A program made the translations under genes and the position numbers. A DNA stretch of 64,000 nt from an uncultured Porphyromonadaceae bacterium. Its GTDB lineage: Bacteria; Bacteroidota; Bacteroidia; Bacteroidales; Muribaculaceae. The stretch is from contig CAMKOE010000003.1 of the NCBI GenBank assembly GCA_946414395.1, positions 1-64,000 on the forward strand, given 5' to 3'. The first letter of the stretch is position 1; each line of letters begins with the position of its first letter. The notes beneath the pieces were generated by a model. It did no database searches and had not been told where the DNA came from. It was given only the letters and a program-made list of their open reading frames with translations. Shown one piece after another: positions 26,892-33,930 of this stretch.

Positions 26892-27740
26892 ATGAAAATC
26901 AAGATATTCACCCTCGCGATTCTCGCTGCCCTCCTTGGCGCGATGAACGCCTCCGCTCAAAGCGAAACCGATATAGACAATAAACTTTACTCCCCCGACG
27001 GATTGTTCAACCATCTGTCCATCGGCATCCACACCGGGCTCGCGGGCTCGGGCATCGATGTCACCATGCCCGTGCACCGGCTCGTTACCGTGCGCACCGG
27101 TTACTCGGGAGTCCACTTTGGTGAAATCAAGTTCAAAGCCATCAACACGGCCGAGGACTATGCAGGTTATGCACTGGTCGAGGACGACGCCGTGCGCAGG
27201 GCTCAGATGGCCGACAAGATTGAACTCGCCGCCAAGCCCAACTTCTGGAACGTGTTCCTGCTCGCCGAGGTGCATCCCTTCACCAACGACAGTTTCCACT
27301 TCACTGCCGGTTTCTACGTTGGTAGTAAGAACTTCATTCACTTCCGCAACACCAACGAGGGAGCCCTCGATTTCCTCTACGATGCCAACAACAAGATTTC
27401 AGACTACAACAACGCCTTCGACACCCGGTTCAGCCCTATCGGTCTCAAGTTCGGCGACTACGTCTTTACCGCCGATGAGCATGGTAACATCGACGTGAGA
27501 ATGAAGACCAACGTTTTTAAGCCCTATCTGGGAGTCGGTGTGGGCAAGCACATCGCCCAGAAGCACCGCCTCAGTTTCGCCCTCGACCTGGGACTCATCT
27601 TCTGGGGTGCCCCAAAGTTTGTGCTCAACAACGGCAAGGAAATCAAGTCGTCCGGCAAAGAGGCAGGCGTCACCCAAGTCTTGTCGTGGCTCAATGCCTG
27701 GCCCAACCTGCAGGTGAAAGTCGCCTACAAGATATTCTAA
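26892..27740 (+). CDS. predicted outer-membrane beta-barrel protein
   Basis: A 282-aa protein with a signal peptide (MKIKIFTLAILAALLGAMNASAQ) and alternating aromatic/glycine strands (LSIGIHTGLAGSGIDVTMPV, FHFTAGFYVGSKNF, FKPYLGVGVGKHI), ending in LQVKVAYKIF with a terminal Phe as in outer-membrane barrels. No specific family is recognised. Its 11-bp spacing to the PI-PLC gene suggests the two are co-expressed and act at the cell surface. It is the last ordinary gene before the accessory island. Confidence 0.75.
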   Translation: MKIKIFTLAILAALLGAMNASAQSETDIDNKLYSPDGLFNHLSIGIHTGLAGSGIDVTMPVHRLVTVRTGYSGVHFGEIKFKAINTAEDYAGYALVEDDAVRRAQMADKIELAAKPNFWNVFLLAEVHPFTNDSFHFTAGFYVGSKNFIHFRNTNEGALDFLYDANNKISDYNNAFDTRFSPIGLKFGDYVFTADEHGNIDVRMKTNVFKPYLGVGVGKHIAQKHRLSFALDLGLIFWGAPKFVLNNGKEIKSSGKEAGVTQVLSWLNAWPNLQVKVAYKIF

Positions 27741-27765
27741 ATCCTCTGTCCACAAGGATATAGAC

Positions 27766-27932
27766 GCATATTCATCAGCGCCACCAGCATGAAATAAGGC
27801 GGAATGCTCAATCGAGTATTTCGCCTTACTGGTACTGTAAGCCCTGTCCTCCAACGGCTGCCGCATGACCTCCAAAACGGAGCGATTGAACTCGGGCAGT
27901 TCATCCAAGTGGAAAGACTTGCCCCATTGCAA
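27766..27932 (-). pseudogene. decayed comM fragment, copy 1
   Basis: On the minus strand it reads [27 protein letters not shown] and then drifts out of homology (AYSTSKAKYSIEH...). It corresponds to the Walker B region of the intact comM at 31380. Similarity to that gene is clear but patchy, and no start or catalytic context remains. The edge sequence GTGGAAAGACTTGCCCCAT is shared with copy 2 but not with comM, so copies 1 and 2 descend from one mobile unit. Confidence 0.8.
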
Positions 27933-28071
27933 CAGCCTCATGGTCAACCACAAAGCCCCCAAAACGACCAAATTATGTACCATATAACCATTTACAACCA
28001 CAAAGATACTCGTTTTTCATAATACAATGGCAATTGAACAAATGAAATAATTGAAAATTTTCTATGATTTA

Positions 28072-28103
28072 TTTGGCAGATAATAGAAAAATTTCTATCT
28101 TTG
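28072..28103 (+). promoter_or_regulatory. promoter of hicAB
   Basis: TTTG (28072-28075), exactly 20 bp, TATCTTTG (28096-28103): full consensus, 33 bp before hicA. Confidence 0.8.
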
Positions 28104-28136
28104 CAGGGTGAACATGATTTAAACAAGACTACAATT

Positions 28137-28316
28137 ATGAAATATAAAGAATTTCACCGCAAGATTGTCGCTGCTGGATGGAAGTTTGATCATGCCGAAG
28201 GCAGCCACTATTTCTACATCAAGGACGGGCAATTATCAGTACCTGTTCCCTACCATGGCTCGAAGGAAATTCCTGAGCCACTAAGAAAGAAAATAGCGAA
28301 ACAGATGGGAATTTAA
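28137..28316 (+). CDS. hicA: HicA toxin, mRNA interferase
   Basis: I chose ATG 28137 (MKYKEFHRKIVAAGWKF); the track start at 28101 is a TTG inside the -7 box. The 59-aa product is a standard HicA with a double-stranded RNA-binding-like fold: GWKFDHAEGSHYFYIKDG contains the catalytic His (H24 in GSHY), and PVPYHGSKEIPEPLRKKIAKQ the C-terminal half. HicA cleaves mRNA when freed from HicB. Toxin-first order is typical. Its GC content is lower than that of neighbours and it lies between two comM fragments, both signs of transfer. Confidence 0.93.
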   Translation: MKYKEFHRKIVAAGWKFDHAEGSHYFYIKDGQLSVPVPYHGSKEIPEPLRKKIAKQMGI

Positions 28317-28368
28317 CCCCCTTTCGCTACCTGCCAAAACAAAGAACAACTAACAATAACCAATAACC

Positions 28369-28782
28369 ATGTCTATGAAAAAGAAAATCATTATTAACAT
28401 CTGCGCAAGCCAAGACCACTTTGGAGCCTATAGCGTCAATTGTGAGGGCATCTATGGAGCTGGTGATACCATCGACGAGGTTAAAGCCGATGTAGAAGCC
28501 GCCATTGCACTAATCAAAAAGAATCTACCCGAAGATCGCTGGCCCGAAGAGATTAAGGGCGAATATGAATTAGAATGGCACTACGATACCCAGAGCCTAT
28601 TGTTACACTACGGCACATTGATGTCACTTGCAGGACTTGAACGCATTACGGGCGTGCATCAAAAACAGTTGTGGGCCTATATGCATGGCCGCAGCAAACC
28701 CCGCCGCCCCCAAGCTGACAGAATTGAAGCCGGCCTACACCGCTTTGGCCAAGAATTGTCATCCCTGTCAGTCTTCTGCTAA
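28369..28782 (+). CDS. hicB: HicB antitoxin with C-terminal HTH
   Basis: A 137-aa antitoxin. The N-terminal half has the HicB partial RNase H-like fold (FGAYSVNCEGIYGAGDTIDEVKADVEAAI), which covers the HicA active site. The C-terminal half is a helix-turn-helix (SLAGLERITGVHQKQLWAYMHGRSKP) that should bind the hicAB promoter. The start is ATG 28369 or 28375 (MKKKII). It follows hicA by 52 bp and is followed by a terminator. Confidence 0.92.
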   Translation: MSMKKKIIINICASQDHFGAYSVNCEGIYGAGDTIDEVKADVEAAIALIKKNLPEDRWPEEIKGEYELEWHYDTQSLLLHYGTLMSLAGLERITGVHQKQLWAYMHGRSKPRRPQADRIEAGLHRFGQELSSLSVFC

Positions 28783-28805
28783 AACACAAATTTTAAGGTA
28801 CTCAT

Positions 28806-28845
28806 GTCCCGTGTTTCCTTTTCAGCACGGGACTCTTTGTTTTTA
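28806..28845 (+). terminator. terminator of hicAB
   Basis: Stem GTCCCGTG/CACGGGAC (8 bp) followed by TCTTTGTTTTT, 24 bp after hicB. Confidence 0.8.
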
Positions 28846-28976
28846 CTGCTTATTTGGGTGTTTTAAGGGATTGAATCACCTTCGTTTAAATCAAATAATT
28901 ACACTAGAAAAACCATAGTTTATTGTCTATTCGTGTGCCAAAAGTATAGGAAATCACACTGATTTGGCACTCGAAA

Positions 28977-29209
28977 ATGTAGTGGGTGCATTGGTATTCG
29001 TTGCAGACGCACTTCTTCTTGGGGTGCCCATAGTACCCGCAAGGACACGGATTCATCGACGCCACAAGCATGAACGACGCCGGGTACTCTGTAGAATATT
29101 TTGCCCTACTAATACTGATAATCCGGTCCTCCAACGGCTGCCGCATCACCTCTAAAACGGAGCGATTGAACTCGGGTAGTTCGTCCAAGTGGAAAGACTT
29201 GCCCCATTT
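28977..29209 (-). pseudogene. comM fragment, copy 2 (about 92% identical to the intact gene)
   Basis: 209 bp (28977-29185) align without gaps to 31804-32012 inside comM with roughly 16 mismatches. They encode [22 protein letters not shown], then [20 protein letters not shown] and [17 protein letters not shown]. The N-terminal side is replaced by WGKSFH, as in copy 1. The fragment lacks Walker A, so it cannot be a working ATPase, although an ORF of 102 aa stays open. It ends 4 bp before the stop codon of the DUF1016 nuclease gene. Confidence 0.88.
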
Positions 29210-29212
29210 CAA

Positions 29213-30415
29213 CTACTTCTCTTTGTCCAGGAAATCGTTGCGGTCGATGTTTTCCATCAGGTAATTGCGTATCTCGTCCTCAGAGGGGAGTTGCATGCGG
29301 TATTTGCTCACGAACAGGTTTTGGGACAGCCCTTCGGTGGCATACTTGACCGTGGTTTCACCATAGTCGGTACATAGCAGCAGGCCGATAGGGGGATTAT
29401 CGTCGGGCTGCATGACCTCATGGCGGTAATAGTTGAGGTAGAGATTCAACTGTGACGCATACTCGTGGCGGAAGCGGTCAATCTTCAGGTCAACGATGAC
29501 ATGGCATTTCAAGATGCGGTGATAAAAGATGAGGTCTGCCTTGAAGTAGTCTTGATCCACCAGGATGCGGCGTTGCCGGGCTTCAAAGCAGAACCCCTTG
29601 CCCATCTCGAGCAAGAAGTGTTGCAGGTGGTTCAGTATCTCGTTCTCCAGTCTGCTCTCAGTGAAAATGTCCTGATGCTGCAACCCGAGAAATTCCAACG
29701 TCACGGGGTCGTGGATAGCATGTTGGGGCTGCAATGTATCGGCCCCCGCTTCAACATACTGCCTCAACGCCAGTTTATCCTTAGACAGCCCCATGCGCTC
29801 AAAATAGAGCGATGACACCTGGCGGTCGAGCTCCCTTGTGGTCCAGCAGCCTGCGATAGCTTCTTGCTCATAAAAGGCACGCTTGAGGTCATCTTCTATT
29901 GATGAGAGGTAAAGCAGACTTGTGAAATTAAGCCGTTGAAACAATCTGGAGGGCGGAGTTTGGTATTGTTCTAATTTGGCGGGCGCTGACCGCCAAATTT
30001 CATCATTTTGATTTTCAGCGATTTGCAATTTGGCGGGCGCTGACCGCCAAATCTCGGGAACAGATGTAATCTGGTTTTCTCTCAGTAATTTGCCGACAAA
30101 GGTAATGACTTCGGTTCCCAATTGCGGATAGCAACAATAAAACAGCCTGCATTCCCTCAATCGACGAGCATTGAGGCCACGTCGATTAATTTTGGCTGCA
30201 AGTTTGTTGAGCAGTTGAGCGCCATACTGGGCACGATCCTCGCCATGCTGCTCATATTCGACGATATAGTGCCCAATGAGCCAGTTGCGTGCCGTGAGCG
30301 ATAGGTTGACCGCATGCGCAGCCTGCACCTGCATCACGTCCTGCACCTGTACAATCTGCTGTGAGAGCCGGTCAATCGTCATGCCAGCTTGATGGTCTGA
30401 AATCTTGTTTTCCAT
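29213..30415 (-). CDS. YhcG/DUF1016 PDDEXK nuclease-family protein
   Basis: I chose ATG 30415 (MENKISDHQAGMTIDRLSQQIVQ); the track start at 30478 lies upstream of the -7 box. The 400-aa product has an N-terminal DUF1016_N helical domain (VNLSLTARNWLIGHYIVEYEQHGEDRAQYG...LLNKLAAKI) and a C-terminal PDDEXK domain with KADLIFYHRILKCHVIVDLKIDRF, where Asp and DLK supply the metal site. Such proteins are found in restriction-modification and defence settings, and in mobile islands. Between the two domains lies an odd linker with the peptide EIWRSAPAKL repeated twice, encoded by palindromic DNA. The gene stops right at the comM fragment. Nuclease activity is family inference. Confidence 0.87.
   Translation of the reverse strand: MENKISDHQAGMTIDRLSQQIVQVQDVMQVQAAHAVNLSLTARNWLIGHYIVEYEQHGEDRAQYGAQLLNKLAAKINRRGLNARRLRECRLFYCCYPQLGTEVITFVGKLLRENQITSVPEIWRSAPAKLQIAENQNDEIWRSAPAKLEQYQTPPSRLFQRLNFTSLLYLSSIEDDLKRAFYEQEAIAGCWTTRELDRQVSSLYFERMGLSKDKLALRQYVEAGADTLQPQHAIHDPVTLEFLGLQHQDIFTESRLENEILNHLQHFLLEMGKGFCFEARQRRILVDQDYFKADLIFYHRILKCHVIVDLKIDRFRHEYASQLNLYLNYYRHEVMQPDDNPPIGLLLCTDYGETTVKYATEGLSQNLFVSKYRMQLPSEDEIRNYLMENIDRNDFLDKEK
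29973..29999. repeat. in-frame palindrome 1 inside the DUF1016 gene
   Basis: AATTTGGCGG-N7-CCGCCAAATT, a perfect 10-bp hairpin in the coding sequence. It encodes IWRSAPAKL and recurs 54 bp away. Confidence 0.85.
30027..30052. repeat. in-frame palindrome 2 inside the DUF1016 gene
   Basis: Same 26-bp sequence as 29973-29998, including the loop GCGCTGA. The 54-bp offset is exactly 18 codons, so the reading frame and the peptide EIWRSAPAKL are preserved. Confidence 0.85.
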
Positions 30416-30420
30416 AACCG

Positions 30421-30428
30421 CAAAGATA
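30421..30428 (-). promoter_or_regulatory. -7 box of the DUF1016 gene
   Basis: TATCTTTG on the minus strand ends 5 nt before the ATG at 30415, suggesting a leaderless or near-leaderless mRNA. A matching -33 box is not evident. Confidence 0.5.
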
Positions 30429-30505
30429 CACAACAAAAATGTATTTCCCATGCCGCTCAAGTAAAAAAACACAAGCAATATGGGACGCGATTGTGAAATA
30501 ATGAC

Positions 30506-30513
30506 TATATTTG
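30506..30513 (+). promoter_or_regulatory. -7 box of the inverted-repeat-flanked lipoprotein gene
   Basis: TATATTTG matches the consensus; the -33 region is weak. It lies outside (upstream of) the left inverted repeat, which would therefore be transcribed in the leader. Confidence 0.45.
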
Positions 30514-30560
30514 CAGTTGTTCTTTGACAGAAGCCAGCCTACGGATGGTGGCGGATTTTA

Positions 30561-30587
30561 CATCAAAAAAGCCGTCCCTATTTTCCT
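30561..30587 (+). repeat. left inverted repeat flanking the 30630 gene (REP-like)
   Basis: CATCAAA-N4-CCGTCCCTATTTTCCT. Its complement is at 31238-31264 with 24 of 27 bases matching. The core GGGACGG resembles REP sequences associated with RAYT-type transposases, by recollection of that motif. Confidence 0.75.
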
Positions 30588-30629
30588 TCTTTAGTCATAT
30601 AAAAACAAGGAAACTTAACTCGATTCATC

Positions 30630-31223
30630 ATGAAACATCTATTATATCTGATTGCCATAGCAGTTTGCTTGACCGGATGCCATTCTGAGAAGACTGAATT
30701 GGCAAAAGGTTCGTTTGACGTTGATTTGTATGAGTTTGTCGACAGCAATTTAGCGATGTCGTTGGACAGTATAGTTGCAAATATGCCTGATTCTGGAATG
30801 ATAGACTGCAATGCCTATCTTATTAGATATACCGATATCCCTGATACGGTTTTCTATCATCAAAATTGGCCTGTGTTCAGTGAGATGCCTGAAACCCTTC
30901 TGTATTGTGATGAGCCCTTCATGTCCAATCTGAGCATACAAAGTTACAATTATGAATACTATGGCTGGGATTATAAGCCTAAGAGGGCAGTGGGAGCATG
31001 CAAACTTAATGACAAACTATGCTACATCATCGAGCTCCAAACGGCACAACGACTATTCAAGAAGACAAACCAGACGGACTCAGTGATCTGGGAAACCGAT
31101 GGCTCAATCTGTCCATGTTCTGAACAGGAGTATTTTTTCAATATCGACAAGAGGAACCGATGCCAGATGCTTAACTACATGTGGAATGAGATTCATCCGT
31201 TTTCCACGGTCTCTGATTTTTGA
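30630..31223 (+). CDS. lipoprotein of unknown function in an inverted-repeat cassette
   Basis: A 197-aa protein with a lipobox (LIAIAVCLTGCHSE, Cys at 17). The mature part is acidic and tyrosine-rich (YNYEYYGWDYKPKR) and has a cysteine pair in SICPCSEQEYFF. I do not recognise the family. Base composition looks more AT-rich than the core genes around it, and codon use differs (many TAT, AAT, TTT codons). It is enclosed by 27-bp inverted repeats, which suggests acquisition as a cassette. No partner gene is adjacent: the DUF1016 gene is divergent and comM convergent. Confidence 0.7.
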   Translation: MKHLLYLIAIAVCLTGCHSEKTELAKGSFDVDLYEFVDSNLAMSLDSIVANMPDSGMIDCNAYLIRYTDIPDTVFYHQNWPVFSEMPETLLYCDEPFMSNLSIQSYNYEYYGWDYKPKRAVGACKLNDKLCYIIELQTAQRLFKKTNQTDSVIWETDGSICPCSEQEYFFNIDKRNRCQMLNYMWNEIHPFSTVSDF

Positions 31224-31237
31224 AAAAATGGGGCCTC

Positions 31238-31264
31238 AGGAAAATAGGGACGGTTCGTTTGATG
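31238..31264 (-). repeat. right inverted repeat flanking the 30630 gene
   Basis: AGGAAAATAGGGACGG followed by TTCGTTTGATG, 14 bp after the stop codon; the inverted partner of 30561-30587. Confidence 0.75.
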
Positions 31265-31278
31265 AAATTTTGTATGCA

Positions 31279-31301
31279 GTTGTTAAGAAATACTTAACAA
31301 C
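31279..31301. terminator. hairpin between the lipoprotein gene and comM
   Basis: Perfect 9-bp stem GTTGTTAAG/CTTAACAAC with a 5-nt loop, between convergent genes. It is AT-rich and could stop transcription from either side. Confidence 0.5.
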
Positions 31302-31379
31302 TTAGCATTTTATCAGTACATTAGTTATCAACGAATTGTGCTTCCCCGTTTGGCTTTATTACGATAAGGTGGCAAAAAA

Positions 31380-32927
31380 CTACAATGCACTGCCGAGGTA
31401 GGTGGAGCGGTCGAGGTTGCGGTAGGCGATGGCTTCCATGATGTGGTGGTCGAGGACGTCGGCGGTGCCTTCGAGGTCGGCGATGGTGCGGGCGACTTTG
31501 AGGATGCGGTCGTAGGCGCGGGCGGACATGTTCATGCGCTCCATGGCGTCGCGAAGCTTTTCCAGGCCGGCGGCGTTGGGCTCGGCGTATTTGTGGAGCA
31601 GGGACGGGGTCATCTGGGCGTTGCAGTGGATGCCGGGTTCGTCCTTGAAGCGGCGCTCCTGCAGCATCCTGGCGGCGATGACGCGCTGGCGGATGGCAGC
31701 GCTGGGTTCGCCTGGGGCCTTGCTTGACATCTGCTCGAAATCAACAGGTTGGACCTCGATTTGCAGGTCGATGCGGTCGAGTAGCGGCCCCGAAATCTTA
31801 CTCATGTAGTGCGTGCGCTGGTACTCGTTGCAGACGCACTTCTTCTTGGGGTGCCCATAGTACCCGCACGGGCACGGATTCATCGACGCCACGAGCATGA
31901 ACGACGCCGGGTACTCTGTAGAATATTTTGCCCTACTAATACTGATAATCCTGTCCTCCAACGGCTGCCTCATCACCTCCAAAACGGAGCGATTAAATTC
32001 AGGCAGTTCATCGAGAAAGAGGATACCATTGTGGGCGAGGCTTATTTCACCAGGCATGGGGTAACTGCCGCCACCGACGAGGGCGACTGGCGAGATGGTG
32101 TGGTGCGGACTGCGGAAGGGACGCACGGTCATCAACGTGGTGCCCTGCGGGAGTTTTCCCGCCACGCTGTGTATCTTGGTCGTCTCGAGGGCCTCACTGA
32201 GCGTGAGCGGCGGCATGATGGACGGCAAGCGCTTGGCCATCATCGATTTGCCAGAGCCAGGACTACCCACGAGCAGGATGTTGTGTCCTCCAGCGCAGGC
32301 TACCTCAAAGGCGCGCTTGACGTTTTCCTGGCCCTTGACGTCGGCAAAGTCATAGGGGAAGATGCCCTGGGCCTTGGCGAACTCGGCGCGGGTGTCCACG
32401 ACGGTGGGCTGCAACTCGATTTCGCCATTGAGGAACTGCACGACCTCGATGAGGTTGTCCACACCGTAGATGTTGAGTTTGTTGACCACGGCCGCTTCGA
32501 GGGCATTGGCCCGCGGCACGATGAAACCGTCCAGGTGGAGTTCACGCGCCAGTATCGCCATGGGCAAGGCACCCTTAATGGGCCTCAGGGTGCCATCAAG
32601 CGAGAGTTCGCCCATGAGCATGAATCGGTCGAGCCGGTTGGGGGCTATTTTCTCGTCGCCAGCCAGGATGCCGATGGCGAGCGGCAGGTCATAGGCAGAG
32701 CCTTCCTTCTTGATGTCGGCAGGCGTCATATTGATCATCACCTTCTTGCCCGGGAAGTCAAATCCAGCCTGCTGAATGGCGCATCTCACACGCTCGGCAC
32801 TCTCCTTGACGGCCGTGTCGGGCAGGCCGATAATCATGAAGCCTGAACCCCAATCGACCGTGACTTCGACCTCCACCTTGATGGCATCAATGCCATGAAC
32901 CGCTGCTGCAATCGTTCTCGCTAACAT
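31380..32927 (-). CDS. comM: ComM/YifB family AAA+ ATPase (Mg-chelatase-like)
   Basis: A 515-aa member of the YifB/ComM family; in competent bacteria ComM is a branch-migration helicase for natural transformation. The start MLARTIAAAVHGIDAIKVEVEVTVDWG and the N-terminal Lon-like domain (SGFMIIGLPDTAVKESAERVRCAI) are standard. Walker A is GSPGSGKS (about 219-226), Walker B ILFLDELPEF (about 300) and the arginine-rich sensor region LLDRIDLQIEV, with a C-terminal helical domain (SARAYDRILKVARTIADL). The gene looks intact. A 209-bp block around Walker B is duplicated twice in the adjacent island. comM is a known island insertion site in Acinetobacter, where AbaR elements interrupt it. Confidence 0.95.
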   Translation of the reverse strand: MLARTIAAAVHGIDAIKVEVEVTVDWGSGFMIIGLPDTAVKESAERVRCAIQQAGFDFPGKKVMINMTPADIKKEGSAYDLPLAIGILAGDEKIAPNRLDRFMLMGELSLDGTLRPIKGALPMAILARELHLDGFIVPRANALEAAVVNKLNIYGVDNLIEVVQFLNGEIELQPTVVDTRAEFAKAQGIFPYDFADVKGQENVKRAFEVACAGGHNILLVGSPGSGKSMMAKRLPSIMPPLTLSEALETTKIHSVAGKLPQGTTLMTVRPFRSPHHTISPVALVGGGSYPMPGEISLAHNGILFLDELPEFNRSVLEVMRQPLEDRIISISRAKYSTEYPASFMLVASMNPCPCGYYGHPKKKCVCNEYQRTHYMSKISGPLLDRIDLQIEVQPVDFEQMSSKAPGEPSAAIRQRVIAARMLQERRFKDEPGIHCNAQMTPSLLHKYAEPNAAGLEKLRDAMERMNMSARAYDRILKVARTIADLEGTADVLDHHIMEAIAYRNLDRSTYLGSAL

Positions 32928-32953
32928 AACCTTGCCATTTTATTAGTTTTGGG

Positions 32954-32985
32954 CAAAGATACAGAATTATTCCGGCCTGTGCAAA
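32954..32985 (-). promoter_or_regulatory. promoter of comM
   Basis: On the minus strand TTTG (32985-32982), 20 bp, TATCTTTG (32961-32954): full consensus, 26 bp before the start. Confidence 0.8.
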
Positions 32986-33057
32986 TCGCAGTAAATCGGC
33001 CTCAGGGCCACCAATGCCCGTGGAGGCACGCCAGAACAGGGTGCAAAGGCATATAAC

Positions 33058-33096
33058 ACGACGGCGGCCTCAAGATCAACTTGAAACCGCCATCGT
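33058..33096 (-). terminator. terminator of pheT-yebC
   Basis: A 17-bp stem with two G-U-type mismatches (ACGATGGCGGTTTCAAG against CTTGAGGCCGCCGTCGT) and a 5-nt loop, 31 bp past the yebC stop on the minus strand. Confidence 0.7.
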
Positions 33097-33127
33097 GATG
33101 ATGATTCAGAATGATGGGGCTGGGGGA

Positions 33128-33862
33128 TTACTCCTCCTCGCCGCCCTCACCCTCGGCCATGGTGGTGAAGACGTTCTGCACGTCGTCATCCTCCTCGAGC
33201 ACCTCGATCAGGGCCTCTACCTCGGCACGCTGGGCCTCGTTGAGGTCCTTGTAGTCGGCAGGCTCATAGACGAACTCACTGCTCTTGATTTCAAAGCCGT
33301 TGTCCTCAAGGTACTTCATGATGTCGCCATTAGCAGCGAAGTCGCCCGAAACGAGCATTTCCTCCTCGTCGATGGCAAACTCCTCGGCGCCGCAGTCGAT
33401 GAGTTCCAACTCGAGTTCATCGGGGTCAACGCCGTCCTTGGGTGCCACATGGAAGTAGCACTTGTGGCTGAACATAAAGGCTACACTGCCCGAGTTGCCC
33501 AGGCTGCCGCCCTTCTTGTTGAAGTAGTTGCGCAGGTTGGCAACGGTGCGGGTTGTATTGTCGGTTGCGGTCTCGACCAGCACAGCAATGCCATGAGGGG
33601 CAAATCCCTCATAGATCACCTCCTTGTAGTCGCCAGCATCCTTCTCGCTGGCACGCTTGATGGCGCGCTCGATGTTCTCCTTGGGCATATTGGCGGCCTT
33701 GGCATTGGCGATCAACGCGCGCAGGCGGGAGTTACCTTCGGGGTCGGGGCCACCAGCCTTGACAGCGATGGTGATTTCCTTGCCGATTCTGGTAAAGGTG
33801 CGGGACATGCTGCCCCAGCGTTTCATCTTTCTTGCTTTGCGGTATTCAAATGCTCTTCCCAT
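33128..33862 (-). CDS. YebC/PmpR family protein (TACO1-like)
   Basis: A 244-aa protein of the YebC family, seen as a transcription regulator in some bacteria and as a ribosome-associated factor easing translation of proline stretches in others. The start MGRAFEYRKARKMKRWGSMSRTFTRIGKEI and the motif GGPDPEGNSRLRALIANAKAANMPKENIERAIKRA are diagnostic. The C-terminus is strongly acidic (EVLEEDDDVQNVFTTMAEGEGGEEE), usual for Bacteroidetes versions. It lies 68 bp downstream of pheT on the same strand and probably shares its transcript. Confidence 0.95.
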   Translation of the reverse strand: MGRAFEYRKARKMKRWGSMSRTFTRIGKEITIAVKAGGPDPEGNSRLRALIANAKAANMPKENIERAIKRASEKDAGDYKEVIYEGFAPHGIAVLVETATDNTTRTVANLRNYFNKKGGSLGNSGSVAFMFSHKCYFHVAPKDGVDPDELELELIDCGAEEFAIDEEEMLVSGDFAANGDIMKYLEDNGFEIKSSEFVYEPADYKDLNEAQRAEVEALIEVLEEDDDVQNVFTTMAEGEGGEEE

Positions 33863-33930
33863 TGTTTTGTATTATTAAGTTTTAAGTTGTGAGTTTTAAG
33901 TTTTTTATTACCGTCGCCTGTCAGGATTGA

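Noticed and set aside
28101-28136. TTG start of hicA at 28101
   Set aside because: That codon lies inside the -7 box; ATG 28137 gives the standard HicA N-terminus.
28904-29212. 102-aa ORF as a working ATP-binding protein
   Set aside because: It is a comM fragment without Walker A or the N-terminal domain, so it is called a pseudogene even though the frame is open.
29973-30052. The two palindromes as the start of a CRISPR array
   Set aside because: Only two units, coding and in frame, with an unrelated 28-bp gap and no cas genes.
31809-32846. 345-aa plus-strand ORF opposite comM
   Set aside because: Shadow; comM motifs are intact on the minus strand.
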